NCBI GenBank assembly: GCA_026126165.1
Contig: JAHCJR010000002.1
Coordinates: 1-64,000 of the forward strand
Length of the DNA: 64,000 nucleotides
Direction of reading: 5' to 3'
Source: Alphaproteobacteria bacterium
GTDB lineage: Bacteria > Pseudomonadota > Alphaproteobacteria > Ferrovibrionales > Ferrovibrionaceae
Below, one piece after another: positions 52,765-61,177 of the stretch; position 1 is the first letter of the stretch, and each line of letters opens with the position of its first letter. The position numbers and the translations under genes were made by a program. The notes under the pieces are model-generated. The model saw only the letters and a list, made by a program, of their open reading frames with translations. It had not been told where the DNA came from and ran no database searches.

Positions 52765-53520
52765 TCAGCCGAGAACGAGTTCGTGCGGCACGCCGCGCAC
52801 ATCCATCTCGAAATCAAGGTCGCGCACCGGCGGTCGCGCGAAGTGCCAGGTGAGGCCGGCAGGTGTGGCGCCGCGTCCGACGATCTCCTCCTGCAGGAAC
52901 GGATGCACGTCGAAAACGGTATAGAGATGCGTGCCCGTGGCATGCGACCAGTCGAAACCCAGCGCCGACATGCGCCGCTCCATCTCGCCCAGCACCCAGC
53001 GTGCCTTCTCCCGCAAACCTTCCGGACTGCGGTCGCCGAGCCGGATCGCGTGATCACGGTAGCTGCCCTTGCCTTCGGGCGCCTCGCCGCTGCCGGCGGC
53101 GACGAAACTGCCGCGCGCCCTGCCCTGGCTCGGCACCGTGTAGCTGAAGGCGTAGAAGCTGGGACCCGCCGGCTTGTCGAGTTCCGGACAGATATTGGTA
53201 CGGGCGACCGGGTTGACGCCATCGAGCAGCACGCCCCAGCGCTCCAGGGTTCCGACATAGAGCCGGTTGAACGCGGCGAACTCCGCCTCCGTGAAGGGCG
53301 CGGGCGAGCGCAGTTCGCAGGCACAGAAGGCCGAGAGCGGCCGGTCCAGGGATTTCAGGTGCTTCTCGATGGCGGCGAAGCCTTCGGCAAGCGGCACCGG
53401 CCGGATGAAGCGCGCACGGCGAATCTCGTGGCCCGCTTCGGAGGCGACGCCACCCGAATACTGGAACACACCCTTGATGAAGCGAAAGCCCGCCGCATCG
53501 ACGGTCAGGACCTCGGGCAT
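52765..53520 (-). CDS. Unrecognised protein in an aromatic-catabolism-like cluster
   Basis: A 251-residue soluble protein starting MPEVLTVDAAGFRFIKGVFQYSGGVASEAG. It contains GFDWSHATGTHLYTVFDVHPFLQEEIVGRGA and LTWHFARPPVRDLDFEMDVRG with several conserved histidines, but I recognise no family. The neighbours are a RidA-family deaminase, an RraA-like aldolase and a divergent LysR regulator, so a role in aromatic or 2-aminomuconate breakdown is plausible but unproven. The start at 53520 is chosen because earlier in-frame codons extend into the divergent control region. Confidence 0.55.
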   Translation of the reverse strand: MPEVLTVDAAGFRFIKGVFQYSGGVASEAGHEIRRARFIRPVPLAEGFAAIEKHLKSLDRPLSAFCACELRSPAPFTEAEFAAFNRLYVGTLERWGVLLDGVNPVARTNICPELDKPAGPSFYAFSYTVPSQGRARGSFVAAGSGEAPEGKGSYRDHAIRLGDRSPEGLREKARWVLGEMERRMSALGFDWSHATGTHLYTVFDVHPFLQEEIVGRGATPAGLTWHFARPPVRDLDFEMDVRGVPHELVLG

Positions 53521-53622
53521 CTTGCAAAGTCCTCTCGTTGCCAGGGCCGGGCACGATGCCACGCATTGCGGTTGGCGCATCGGCCGGGCCATCCCGGCGA
53601 ACCATGGCGCGGCGTTTCTGTT

Positions 53623-53645
53623 GTTGCAAGAACGTATATTGCAAC
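53623..53645. promoter_or_regulatory. Palindrome 1 in divergent LysR control region
   Basis: Inverted repeat GTTGCAA (53623-53629) / TTGCAAC (53639-53645), spacer nine bases, 37 bp upstream of the LysR start and 103 bp upstream of the divergent gene. A typical size for a LysR recognition site. Confidence 0.5.
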
Positions 53646-53650
53646 GTAGC

Positions 53651-53667
53651 GTTCTGAAAATCAGAAC
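53651..53667. promoter_or_regulatory. Palindrome 2 in divergent LysR control region
   Basis: Perfect palindrome GTTCTGA-AAA-TCAGAAC (53651-53667), 15 bp before the LysR ATG. Together with the preceding palindrome it forms the likely operator pair for autoregulation and for the divergent gene. Confidence 0.55.
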
Positions 53668-53681
53668 GGAAAGCGGCCCGC

Positions 53682-54578
53682 ATGCCACTGGCCCAGTTAC
53701 GCTATTTCAACGAGGTCGTGCGGACCGGATCGATCCGCGAAGCGGCGGAACGGCTCAATGTCGCGCCCTCGGCCATCAGCCGCCAGATCCGCAACCTCGA
53801 GGAGGAGTTCGGGCTGCCGCTGTTCGAGCGCCATGCCCGTGGCGTGGTGCCGACCTCCGCCGGGGAGCTCTATGCGCGCTATGCCCGTGCCGCGCTGCTC
53901 GACCAGGAACGGATCCAGTCTGAAATCGACGACCTCAAAGGACTGCGTCGCGGTCACGTGCGCATCAGCTCCGTCGAGGGCGTGGTGGCGAACGGCCTGA
54001 CCCATGCGCTGGCCGCCTTTCGCCAGCGCTTCGCCGGCGTGAGCTTCAGCCTGTCGATCATGGGCGCGGAGATGGTGGTGGCGGCGGTGCGCAACGGCGA
54101 GACCGATATCGGCATCTCCTTCACGTCGAACCCGGAACCAGGCGTGCGCTATGCCGCGCGCATCCGCGACCCCCTGTGCGCCATCATGGCGCCCGACTAT
54201 CCGCTGGCGCGCCATCGACGCATCGCCTTCGGCGATACGCTCGCCTATCCGCTCGCCGTCCCGCCCAAGAGCTTCGGCATCCGCACCCTGCTCGATGCCC
54301 GCTGCCGTTCGGCGCGCCTCGCCATGCATCCGGCGCTGGAGACCAATTCCATCGAGGCGATGCGCGGCTTCGCGCGTACCGGCAGCGGCATCACCTTCCT
54401 GCCGCGCCTCACCGTGCGGCGCGAGATCAGGGAAGGGCTGGCGGTCGCCGTGCCGCTGACCAATCGCGACCTGCAGCAGGCGACCGTCGATCTCTGCGTG
54501 CTGGAAGGCCGGCGCCTGCCGGGCGCGGTCGAGGGCTTCCTGAACCACCTGAGACAGGTTCTGCCGACATTGCGCTGA
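53682..54578 (+). CDS. LysR family transcriptional regulator
   Basis: A 298-residue LysR protein: winged HTH LAQLRYFNEVVRTGSIREAAERLNVAPSAISRQIRNLEEEFGLPLFERHARGV (3-55) and a C-terminal effector domain with DIGISFTSNPEPGVRYAARIRDPLCAIMAPDYPL. It is divergent from the 251-residue gene and has two palindromes just upstream. Probably controls the RraA-RidA cluster; inducer unknown. Confidence 0.92.
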   Translation: MPLAQLRYFNEVVRTGSIREAAERLNVAPSAISRQIRNLEEEFGLPLFERHARGVVPTSAGELYARYARAALLDQERIQSEIDDLKGLRRGHVRISSVEGVVANGLTHALAAFRQRFAGVSFSLSIMGAEMVVAAVRNGETDIGISFTSNPEPGVRYAARIRDPLCAIMAPDYPLARHRRIAFGDTLAYPLAVPPKSFGIRTLLDARCRSARLAMHPALETNSIEAMRGFARTGSGITFLPRLTVRREIREGLAVAVPLTNRDLQQATVDLCVLEGRRLPGAVEGFLNHLRQVLPTLR

Positions 54579-54596
54579 CGGACGCGACGGAGGATT

Positions 54597-55214
54597 TCAG
54601 AAGGAGGGCGGCGTGGAGATCCAGATGACCTCCGCCTCGCTGTCGGTGTCGTTGCGCCAGCGATGCGGCAGTTCACTGTTGAAATACAGGCTGTCGCCCT
54701 TGCCCAGCGCATGCCATATGCCGCCGATCTCCACCAGCAGCCGGCCTTTGAGCAGGATCACCGCATCCTCGCCCTCATGGGCGAAGACCGGCCCGCTTTC
54801 CGCGCGCGGCGGCGCGGTCAGGAACAGCACCGACATGCGCCGGCGCATGTCGGGGGTGAGCATTTCGTAAACGATCTTCGAATCGGGGAAGACCACCCGC
54901 TTGCGGCTGCCTGCGCGCACGAGGCCGACGCCGGCCATGCCGCTGCGCATCTCCGCGCCGAACATCAGCGAACCGGCGGGTATGCGCAGCACGTCGGCGA
55001 TGCGCTTGAGCGCGCTCACCGATGGCGAGAGCAGGTTGCGCTCCACTTGACTGAGGAAACTGATCGAAAGATCGGAACGCCCGGCCAGATCCTGCAGGGT
55101 CATGCCGGCCTCCCTGCGGGCCTTGCGGATGACGCCACCCAGGCTCGCCAGTACGCGGGGCTCGCCCACCATCGGCGCATCCTCCGCCGCTCCCGCCTTT
55201 CTCGCCCTGCTCAC
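54597..55214 (-). CDS. XRE family regulator with cupin domain
   Basis: A 205-residue protein: an XRE helix-turn-helix at about 25-80 (VIRKARREAGMTLQDLAGRSDLSISFLSQVERNLLSPSVSALKRIADVL) and a cupin sensor at about 125-200 (GPVFAHEGEDAVILLKGRLLVEIGGIWHALGKGDSLYF). The GTG at 55214 follows GGGAGAATGAC. It lies 58 bp after the last transporter gene on the same strand, so it probably regulates that operon or its substrate catabolism. Effector binds the cupin pocket. Confidence 0.87.
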   Translation of the reverse strand: MSRARKAGAAEDAPMVGEPRVLASLGGVIRKARREAGMTLQDLAGRSDLSISFLSQVERNLLSPSVSALKRIADVLRIPAGSLMFGAEMRSGMAGVGLVRAGSRKRVVFPDSKIVYEMLTPDMRRRMSVLFLTAPPRAESGPVFAHEGEDAVILLKGRLLVEIGGIWHALGKGDSLYFNSELPHRWRNDTDSEAEVIWISTPPSF

Positions 55215-55272
55215 GTCATTCTCCCGAACCCGGCACCTCGCGCCTCTCGATAGTTGTATTGCGCCCCGCTCG

Positions 55273-55992
55273 TCAAGTGTCCGGACCAAGTCGGCCGAGA
55301 AAGGCCTGGCGCACCCGGTCGTCACCCGCCAGTTCGGGCGAGGCCCCTTCGAGCACCACCCGCCCCTCGCGCAGGACATAGGCGCGCCGGCTCATCGCCA
55401 GCGCCGCGGCCACATTCTGCTCGATCATGAGGATGGCAACACCCTCGGCATTGATCCGCTCCAGAGCCGCCGCCACATCCGCCCGCATCTGCGGCGAGAG
55501 GCCGATGAACGGCTCGTCGACCAGCAGCAGGCGCGGCGCGCTCATCAGCCCGCGGGCGATGGCGCACATCTGCTGCTCGCCGCCCGAGAGCGAACCCGCC
55601 ATCTGTCCGGTACGCTCCTTCAGGCGCGGAAAAAGCGCATAGGCCCGCTCGAGTCCCTCGCGCACGCGCTGGCGCGGCGCCCGCGGACCGGCGCCTAGCT
55701 GCAGGTTCTCCAGCACGCTCATATAGGGGAAGAGCCGGTGGCGTTCGAGGACGTGCGACAGGCCGTGCCGCAAGAGCCGGTGCGCCGGCAACTCGTGCAG
55801 CGCCACGCCATCGAAGACGATGCTGCCCGCCAGCCGTTCGACCAGCCGCGAGATGCTGTTCATCAGCGTGCTCTTGCCCGAGCCGTTCGGCCCGAGCAGG
55901 GCCACGACTTCGCCCGGCCCGACATGGATGGAAACGTCCCACAGCACCTGATGACCGCGATAGCCGGCGGCAAGCCCACTCACCTCAAGCAT
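55273..55992 (-). CDS. livF: Branched-chain amino-acid-type ABC transporter ATPase LivF
   Basis: A 239-residue ATPase with Walker A GPNGSGKST (34-42), signature LSGGEQQMCAIARGL and the LLLVDEPFIGLSP Walker B. LivF is the second ATPase of the Liv-type importer. It overlaps LivG by eight bases. The actual ligand need not be a branched-chain amino acid: family members carry many small organic acids. Confidence 0.9.
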   Translation of the reverse strand: MLEVSGLAAGYRGHQVLWDVSIHVGPGEVVALLGPNGSGKSTLMNSISRLVERLAGSIVFDGVALHELPAHRLLRHGLSHVLERHRLFPYMSVLENLQLGAGPRAPRQRVREGLERAYALFPRLKERTGQMAGSLSGGEQQMCAIARGLMSAPRLLLVDEPFIGLSPQMRADVAAALERINAEGVAILMIEQNVAAALAMSRRAYVLREGRVVLEGASPELAGDDRVRQAFLGRLGPDT

Positions 55993-56716
55993 GCGCCGCC
56001 TCGCTGGCGCCGAGATAGGCCTGCACGACGCGCGGGTCGCCGGTCACCTGCTCCGGCGTGCCTTCCGCGATCGTCTCGCCCAGATGCATGGCCAGCACCC
56101 GGTCCACGAAGCGATGCACCGCCTCCAGATTGTGCTCGATGAGCAGCAATGTCATGCCCTGCTCGCGCACCAGCCGGAGCAACTCGATAAGTGCATCGAT
56201 CGATGGCAGGTCCACGCCGCCGAATGGTTCGTCGAGCAGCAGAAGCCGCGGCGCGGTCGCCAGCGCGCGCGCAATCTCGAGGCGCTTGCGCTGCCCCGTG
56301 CTCGCCCAGGAGGCGGGCGCGTCGGCCTGGCTTTCCAGGCCGACCGTGCGCAGCGCGTCAAGCGCGATGTCGCGCGCGCGGCGCAGGCCGACACCCTGCG
56401 CCAGCGCGCCGACCATGGCATTCTCGAGAAATGTCATGCTGGCGAAGGGCCGCGAGGTCTGGAAGGTCTTGACCAGTCCGCGCCGCGCCACCGCCTCCGC
56501 CGGCAAGCCGGTGATGGGCCGTTCCTCGAACAGGATCTCGCCGGAATCGGCGCGTTCCTGGCCGGCAATCAGGTTGAAAAGCGTCGACTTGCCGGCGCCG
56601 TTCGGACCGATGATGGCGAGGATCTCCCCCGGGGCCAGATCGAAGGACACCGACCGGACGGCCTGCAGGCCGCCGAAAGCCTTGGATGCGCGCCGCACGG
56701 AGAGAATTGGCGCCAC
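55985..56716 (-). CDS. livG: Branched-chain amino-acid-type ABC transporter ATPase LivG
   Basis: A 243-residue ATPase with Walker A GPNGAGKST (37-45), LSGGQ-like and LLLLDEPFGGVDLPS motifs. Its Q-loop region uses RKRLEIARALA. LivG pairs with LivF on the cytoplasmic face of the LivH/LivM channel. Two bases separate it from the DUF3830 gene upstream, indicating coordinated expression in one operon. Confidence 0.9.
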   Translation of the reverse strand: MAPILSVRRASKAFGGLQAVRSVSFDLAPGEILAIIGPNGAGKSTLFNLIAGQERADSGEILFEERPITGLPAEAVARRGLVKTFQTSRPFASMTFLENAMVGALAQGVGLRRARDIALDALRTVGLESQADAPASWASTGQRKRLEIARALATAPRLLLLDEPFGGVDLPSIDALIELLRLVREQGMTLLLIEHNLEAVHRFVDRVLAMHLGETIAEGTPEQVTGDPRVVQAYLGASEAAHA

Positions 56717-56718
56717 GC

Positions 56719-57153
56719 CTAGTCCCCGATGACGCGGATCGAGATGCCCTCGCCGCCCTCGCGCCAGACCCGCTCACCGATCTGCAGCAGCAGGTCGAAC
56801 TGCTGCGGATCGATCCGTCCGAACACGTTGGCCGGCGCATCGCCGCGCCATTCGCGGATGATCTCCGGACCATAGAAGAAGCCGATCGCCTCGAAGCCGG
56901 TGTAGTTGTAGGAGTCGCTCCATTCGCTGAAATAGATCACATCGCCCAGGCTGGCGCGGATGCTCTGGTTCTCGCGCGGTGGCTTCTTGCGGAAGTTGAC
57001 CGGCACGAAACTCTCCTTGCCCGACCAGCGCGCCTGGAAAACCTTGGCCTCGATCGGCAGCTCGGCGCGCACCGCCTCGACGGTTTTCGGCGCCGTCGCG
57101 AGCGTGTTGACATTGAGCACGCCGCCGCGCTGGAAGGTGAATGACAGACGCAT
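56719..57153 (-). CDS. DUF3830 family (cyclophilin-like fold) protein
   Basis: A 144-residue protein of DUF3830, which has a cyclophilin-like barrel and is repeatedly found inside catabolic or transport operons. Visible features include FVPVNFRKKPPRENQSIRASLGDVIYFSEW and EAIGFFYGPEIIREWRGDAPANVFGRI. Its role is unknown; it might bind the transported molecule or an early intermediate. It is sandwiched between livM and livG with 2-4 base gaps. Confidence 0.8.
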   Translation of the reverse strand: MRLSFTFQRGGVLNVNTLATAPKTVEAVRAELPIEAKVFQARWSGKESFVPVNFRKKPPRENQSIRASLGDVIYFSEWSDSYNYTGFEAIGFFYGPEIIREWRGDAPANVFGRIDPQQFDLLLQIGERVWREGGEGISIRVIGD

Positions 57154-57157
57154 GGAC

Positions 57158-58162
57158 TTATCCTTTCCTGACAGGGACCGATTGCCGGCGGAACGGGTTG
57201 ACGCGCTGCCACAGGCCCATCAGCCCGTCCGGGCGGTAGACCGCGATCAGCATGATGAGCGCACCATAGATCAGCAGGTCGACATTGCGGCCGCTGCCCG
57301 AAAGATAGACACGGGAATATTCCGACATCGGCACCAGGATCGCCGCGCCGAGAATGGGTCCGGCAAGGGTGCCGACCCCGCCCATGATGGCAAACAGCGC
57401 GACCAGGACCGAAATGTGCAGCCCCAGAACGCTGAACGGATCGACGAACAGCACATACTGGGCATGGAAGACGCCGGCCGCGCCAAGAATTCCGCCACTG
57501 ATGGCCATGGCAACGGACTTGTAGAATTGCGGCGAGAAGCCGAGGCTCCTCACCGCCTCCTCCTCGTCGCGGATGGCGCGCAGGATGAAGCCAAGACGCG
57601 AGCGGTGCAGCCACCACTTGCCCGCAGTGACCAGAACCAGCATGGCCAGCGCGATGTAATAGTAGGGCGTCTTGTCGCGATGAAACTGGAAGTTGGCCCA
57701 ACCTTCGCTCTTAACTGGCATCTCGATGCCCACCGCGCTGCCGACCCATTCCCAGACGGTGAAGATCTGGAACACCGACTCGGCCACGACCAAAGTCGCG
57801 ATGACGAAATAGTGCCCGCGCAGCCGAAAGCAGGGGATGCCGACGAGCACCGCGCAGAAGGCGGGGAACAACGTCCCGGCCAACAATCCGATCCAGGGAC
57901 TGAGATCGAGGCGCACCGCGAGCAGCACCGCCGTATAGGCGCCGAGACCGAAATACAGGCCGTGGCCGATCGAGACCTGGCCGGCATAGCCGCCAAGGAC
58001 GTTCCAACCCTGCCCCATGATCGCGAATAGCAGGATCACCGTCGCCATGCGCAGCTCGAAAGGACGCTCGCCGATCAGGAGCGGCAGCGCAATCAGGACC
58101 GCGAGCAGCAGCAGGAGCGCGGCGAGGCCGGCGGGCGAGGTGACGCGCGAGGGCATGCTCAT
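57158..58162 (-). CDS. livM: Branched-chain amino-acid-type ABC transporter permease LivM
   Basis: A 334-residue permease with about nine membrane spans and the LivM patterns YAGQVSIGHGLYFGLGAYTAVLLA and SRLGFILRAIRDEEEAVRSLGFSP (the EAA-like loop). It forms the channel with LivH. Three bases separate it from livH and four from the DUF3830 gene. Its presence with LivH and two ATPases completes the importer. Confidence 0.92.
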   Translation of the reverse strand: MSMPSRVTSPAGLAALLLLLAVLIALPLLIGERPFELRMATVILLFAIMGQGWNVLGGYAGQVSIGHGLYFGLGAYTAVLLAVRLDLSPWIGLLAGTLFPAFCAVLVGIPCFRLRGHYFVIATLVVAESVFQIFTVWEWVGSAVGIEMPVKSEGWANFQFHRDKTPYYYIALAMLVLVTAGKWWLHRSRLGFILRAIRDEEEAVRSLGFSPQFYKSVAMAISGGILGAAGVFHAQYVLFVDPFSVLGLHISVLVALFAIMGGVGTLAGPILGAAILVPMSEYSRVYLSGSGRNVDLLIYGALIMLIAVYRPDGLMGLWQRVNPFRRQSVPVRKG

Positions 58163-58165
58163 CGC

Positions 58166-59032
58166 TCACATCTTTCCGAACAGACCGCGCGGGCGCAGCA
58201 GGACGACGATGAGATAGAGCATGTAGACAGGAACGAACTTGAGTTCCGAGCTGATGAAGAAACCGGAAGCGACCTGCAGCAGGCCGATCAGCAGTCCCGC
58301 GACCAGCGCGCCATGGATCGACCCGAAGCCACCCAGCGCCACCGCGACATAGGCCAGCAGAACGAAGATCGCTCCGACCCGCGGGAACACATAGTAGAAG
58401 TTCGAGAGAAGCGAAGCCGCCACGCCGACGCAGGCGGAGCCGATGCCCCAGGCGAGGGCGTACATGCCGGATGCATTGATGCCGAGCGTGGATGCCGCCT
58501 GCGCATCCTGCGAGGCGGCACGGAGCTGCCGGCCCACGCCGGTCCGGAATACCAGACCGTAAAGGACCAGGGTGGCGAGCGATGATCCGACCAGCGCCGC
58601 CACCTGCGGCACCGGCAGGATGACGCCGCCCAGCGTGATGACGCCGGAGAGATAGCTGTTCTGCACCGCAAAGTAATCGGCGCCCATGAAGAACTGGGCG
58701 AGCGCCTGCAGGAAAACCATCAGGCCGAAAGTGGCGAAGATCTGCGATTGCATGCTGCCGGTCAGGACCTTGCGGATCAGCAGGTAATAGACCATCAGTC
58801 CGAACAGGAACATCGCCGCCGCCACGAAGGGCAGGGTCACCAGCGGGTCCGCGCCCCAGGTGGCGTAGGCCAGATAGCTCGCATACATGCCGAGCATGAG
58901 AAACTCGCCATGGGCAAAGTTCACGACGTTCATCACCCCGTAGATCAGGGTGAGCCCGATGGCGATCAGCGCGAAGATGAAGCCCATGCCCAGGCCACTG
59001 ACGATCAGCTGGATGATCAGTTGCTCGGACAT
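58166..59032 (-). CDS. livH: Branched-chain amino-acid-type ABC transporter permease LivH
   Basis: A 288-residue inner-membrane permease with about eight spans. Family motifs include IYGVMNVVNFAHGEFLMLGMYASYLAY and FRTGVGRQLRAASQDAQAASTLGINASGMYALAWGIGSACVGVAA. Together with LivM it forms the translocation path. The gene follows the binding-protein gene with a 30-base gap. Confidence 0.92.
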   Translation of the reverse strand: MSEQLIIQLIVSGLGMGFIFALIAIGLTLIYGVMNVVNFAHGEFLMLGMYASYLAYATWGADPLVTLPFVAAAMFLFGLMVYYLLIRKVLTGSMQSQIFATFGLMVFLQALAQFFMGADYFAVQNSYLSGVITLGGVILPVPQVAALVGSSLATLVLYGLVFRTGVGRQLRAASQDAQAASTLGINASGMYALAWGIGSACVGVAASLLSNFYYVFPRVGAIFVLLAYVAVALGGFGSIHGALVAGLLIGLLQVASGFFISSELKFVPVYMLYLIVVLLRPRGLFGKM

Positions 59033-59062
59033 GGGCCCCCCTTCTTCAGCCGGACTATGCCA

Positions 59063-60340
59063 TCAGCGCCAGGCCGGACGCGGGAAGACCAGCTTCGCCG
59101 CCGCCTGGTCGGCCGGCCAGGTCATCTTCGGAACGCCATCGAGCGTCTGCACGAAGATGCCGCGGGTCAGCGTGTTCTGTCCGGTCTTGTCGAATGCCAC
59201 GCCTTCCCAGGGCATGATCATGTCCGACGGCGCGATCTTCGTCGCCGCGAGCGCGGCGCGGATCTTCTCCGGCTCGGTCGAGCCTGCCCGGTTCAGGGCG
59301 TCGGCCAGTACCATCATGGCCGTAAAGGCGCGAGCCGGCGTGCCATCCATGTCCTTGCCATAGCGGTCGCGGTACATCTTGCCGACCTGGCCGACCAGCG
59401 GGTTGCGGCTCGCCAGATCGCGCGACCAGTGCTCGCGCACAAAGAAATAGTTGGCGTCGGGACCGAGTGCGTCGCGGAAGGCGCTCGAGCCGAAGGCGGC
59501 ACCGATGGCGAGAACGGCGCGGGGATTGAAGTTGAACTGCTTGTAGGTCCGCGCGAAGAGAATGGCCTCGGCGTCGTAGGAGGCATGGAAGACCACGTCA
59601 GGCTTCGCCGCGATCAGCTTTTGCACCTCGCTGGTCACATCGGCCGTGCCCTGCTGGTAGCCGACCATGATCGCCGGCTTGAACTCGCTGAACTCCTTGA
59701 AGTAGCCCTCGACCGACTTCTGGAATTCCTGGCCCCAGAGCGTGTTCTCGTGCACCACGGCGATGGTCTTGACGCCGGCATTCTGGGACTTGTTGATGTC
59801 GCGCAGGAAGGTGAAGAAATCGCGCGCCTGGGTGCGCGAGGACGGTGTCGTGCGGAAGAACCACTTGTAGCCGCGTTCGGTCAGGGTGGAGGCTTCCGAT
59901 TCGCCGGAGATGTAGGGCGTGCCCATGCGTTCCGCCACCTGGCTCGACGTGGCGGCGACCGAAGAGTGGAAGGCGCCGATCAGCGCCGCCACCTTGCGCT
60001 GCACGATCAGCCGTTCGGCTTCTGCCGCGCCGATCTCCGGCGATCCCTGATGATCGGCGGCGATCAGCTCGATCTTCGCGCCGCCCAGTCCGGGCAGGCC
60101 CTCGCCGGCGGCGAACGGCATCTTCAGATCGGCATGCCGGTTGTTGACGATGTCGATGGCTAGGCGGATGCCGTTCAGCGTGTCCTCGCCGGACTTCGCG
60201 ACCTGTCCGGACAGCGGATAGAGCGCGCCGACCTTGACCGGATCCGCGGCACTCGCCGGACCGAAAGCAAGGCCGACCATGGCTATGGCGATGGCGGACG
60301 CATAACCAAGCTTGGGCATTCTGAAGCGTTTCCTGGACAT
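59063..60340 (-). CDS. Branched-chain amino-acid-type ABC transporter binding protein
   Basis: A 425-residue periplasmic binding protein of the LivJ/LivK group. A signal peptide runs AIAIAMVGLAFGPASAAD (cut near residue 32), and the mature part has VKVGALYPLSGQVAKSGEDTLNGIRLAIDIVNN and GAFHSSVAATSSQVAERMGTPYISGESEASTL. Its ATG follows AAAGAGGTGCTGCC. Ligand unknown; the neighbouring amidase and hydrolase genes suggest an amide or hydantoin-related compound. Confidence 0.92.
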   Translation of the reverse strand: MSRKRFRMPKLGYASAIAIAMVGLAFGPASAADPVKVGALYPLSGQVAKSGEDTLNGIRLAIDIVNNRHADLKMPFAAGEGLPGLGGAKIELIAADHQGSPEIGAAEAERLIVQRKVAALIGAFHSSVAATSSQVAERMGTPYISGESEASTLTERGYKWFFRTTPSSRTQARDFFTFLRDINKSQNAGVKTIAVVHENTLWGQEFQKSVEGYFKEFSEFKPAIMVGYQQGTADVTSEVQKLIAAKPDVVFHASYDAEAILFARTYKQFNFNPRAVLAIGAAFGSSAFRDALGPDANYFFVREHWSRDLASRNPLVGQVGKMYRDRYGKDMDGTPARAFTAMMVLADALNRAGSTEPEKIRAALAATKIAPSDMIMPWEGVAFDKTGQNTLTRGIFVQTLDGVPKMTWPADQAAAKLVFPRPAWR

Positions 60341-60372
60341 GGCAGCACCTCTTTCCTGTTGATCGTCGTTAT

Positions 60373-60416
60373 GGCGGCTGCGCCGCCCTCCCCTCCGACG
60401 TCGCCCGCGGCGTCGG
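60373..60416. other. Two hairpins between the SDR and binding-protein genes
   Basis: In the 82-base gap, read through by the operon, there are two inverted repeats: GGCGGC-TGC-GCCGCC (60373-60387) and CCGACG/CGTCGG (60395-60400/60411-60416, loop 10). No T-run follows, so they are more likely mRNA-stability or processing hairpins that set the level of the binding protein than terminators. Confidence 0.4.
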
Positions 60417-60422
60417 CTGTCC

Positions 60423-61172
60423 TCAGCCCATGTAAATCCCTCCGTTCACGTTCAGCGTCTGCCCCGTGACGAAGGATGAATCCTCTCCTGCAAGGAACAG
60501 CGCCGCCCCGCGAACTTCGCTTACGTTCCCGAAGCGGCCGAGCGGCGTCATCGCCTTGAGGCGCTGGCGCAGTTCCTCGGGCCAGCCCGCGGTCATGTCG
60601 GTCTCGATATCGGCGGGCGCGATGCAGTTGACGCGGATGCCGAACGGCGCGAGATGGCGCGCCAGCGACCGGGTCAGGCCGATCATCCCCGCCTTGGCGG
60701 CGACATAGGCCGGTCCGGTCGCGGCGCCGCCAATCTGCCCGGCAACGGAGGAGATGTTGACGATGGAACCGCCGGCGCGCTGGCGCATGACGCCCGCTGC
60801 GGTGCGCGCGCAGAAGAAGGCCGCGCGCAGATTGACCGCCTGCACCTGATCCCAGGCCGCTTCGTCCACGCTCCAGGGATCCGTCGGCCCGGCGAGCCCC
60901 GCATTGTTCACCAGAATGTCGAGACCGCCGAGAGCAGCGGCGGCGGCCTCCACGAGGCGCGCGGGAGCGCCCGGCTCGGCAAGGTCGGCCGCAAGCACAT
61001 GCAGCGCGGATTTCGGCGCGCCAAGCTCGGCGGCCGCTTTCGTCAGCCCCGCTTCGCTGCGGCCGGAGATGGCCACGCGCGCGCCCGCCTCCAGGAACGC
61101 GCGCGCCAGGTCGAAGCCGATTCCCCGGCTGCCGCCGGTCACCAGTACGATCTTTCCCGCGAAATCCGCCAT
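60423..61172 (-). CDS. Short-chain dehydrogenase/reductase (FabG-like)
   Basis: A 249-residue SDR: NAD(P)-binding TGGSRGIG (12-19), NNAG and the catalytic serine-tyrosine-lysine set in NISSVAGQIGGAATGPAYVAAKAG (S, YxxxK). It reduces or oxidises a hydroxyl/keto group of the imported compound. The protein starts MADFAGKIVLVTGG, and five bases separate its start from the hydrolase upstream. It belongs to the same operon as the transporter. Confidence 0.9.
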   Translation of the reverse strand: MADFAGKIVLVTGGSRGIGFDLARAFLEAGARVAISGRSEAGLTKAAAELGAPKSALHVLAADLAEPGAPARLVEAAAAALGGLDILVNNAGLAGPTDPWSVDEAAWDQVQAVNLRAAFFCARTAAGVMRQRAGGSIVNISSVAGQIGGAATGPAYVAAKAGMIGLTRSLARHLAPFGIRVNCIAPADIETDMTAGWPEELRQRLKAMTPLGRFGNVSEVRGAALFLAGEDSSFVTGQTLNVNGGIYMG

Positions 61173-61177
61173 TGCCT

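Noticed and set aside
52147-53649. Plus-strand frame opposite the triple RidA gene
   Set aside because: No recognisable fold; the minus strand has a clear triple repeat.
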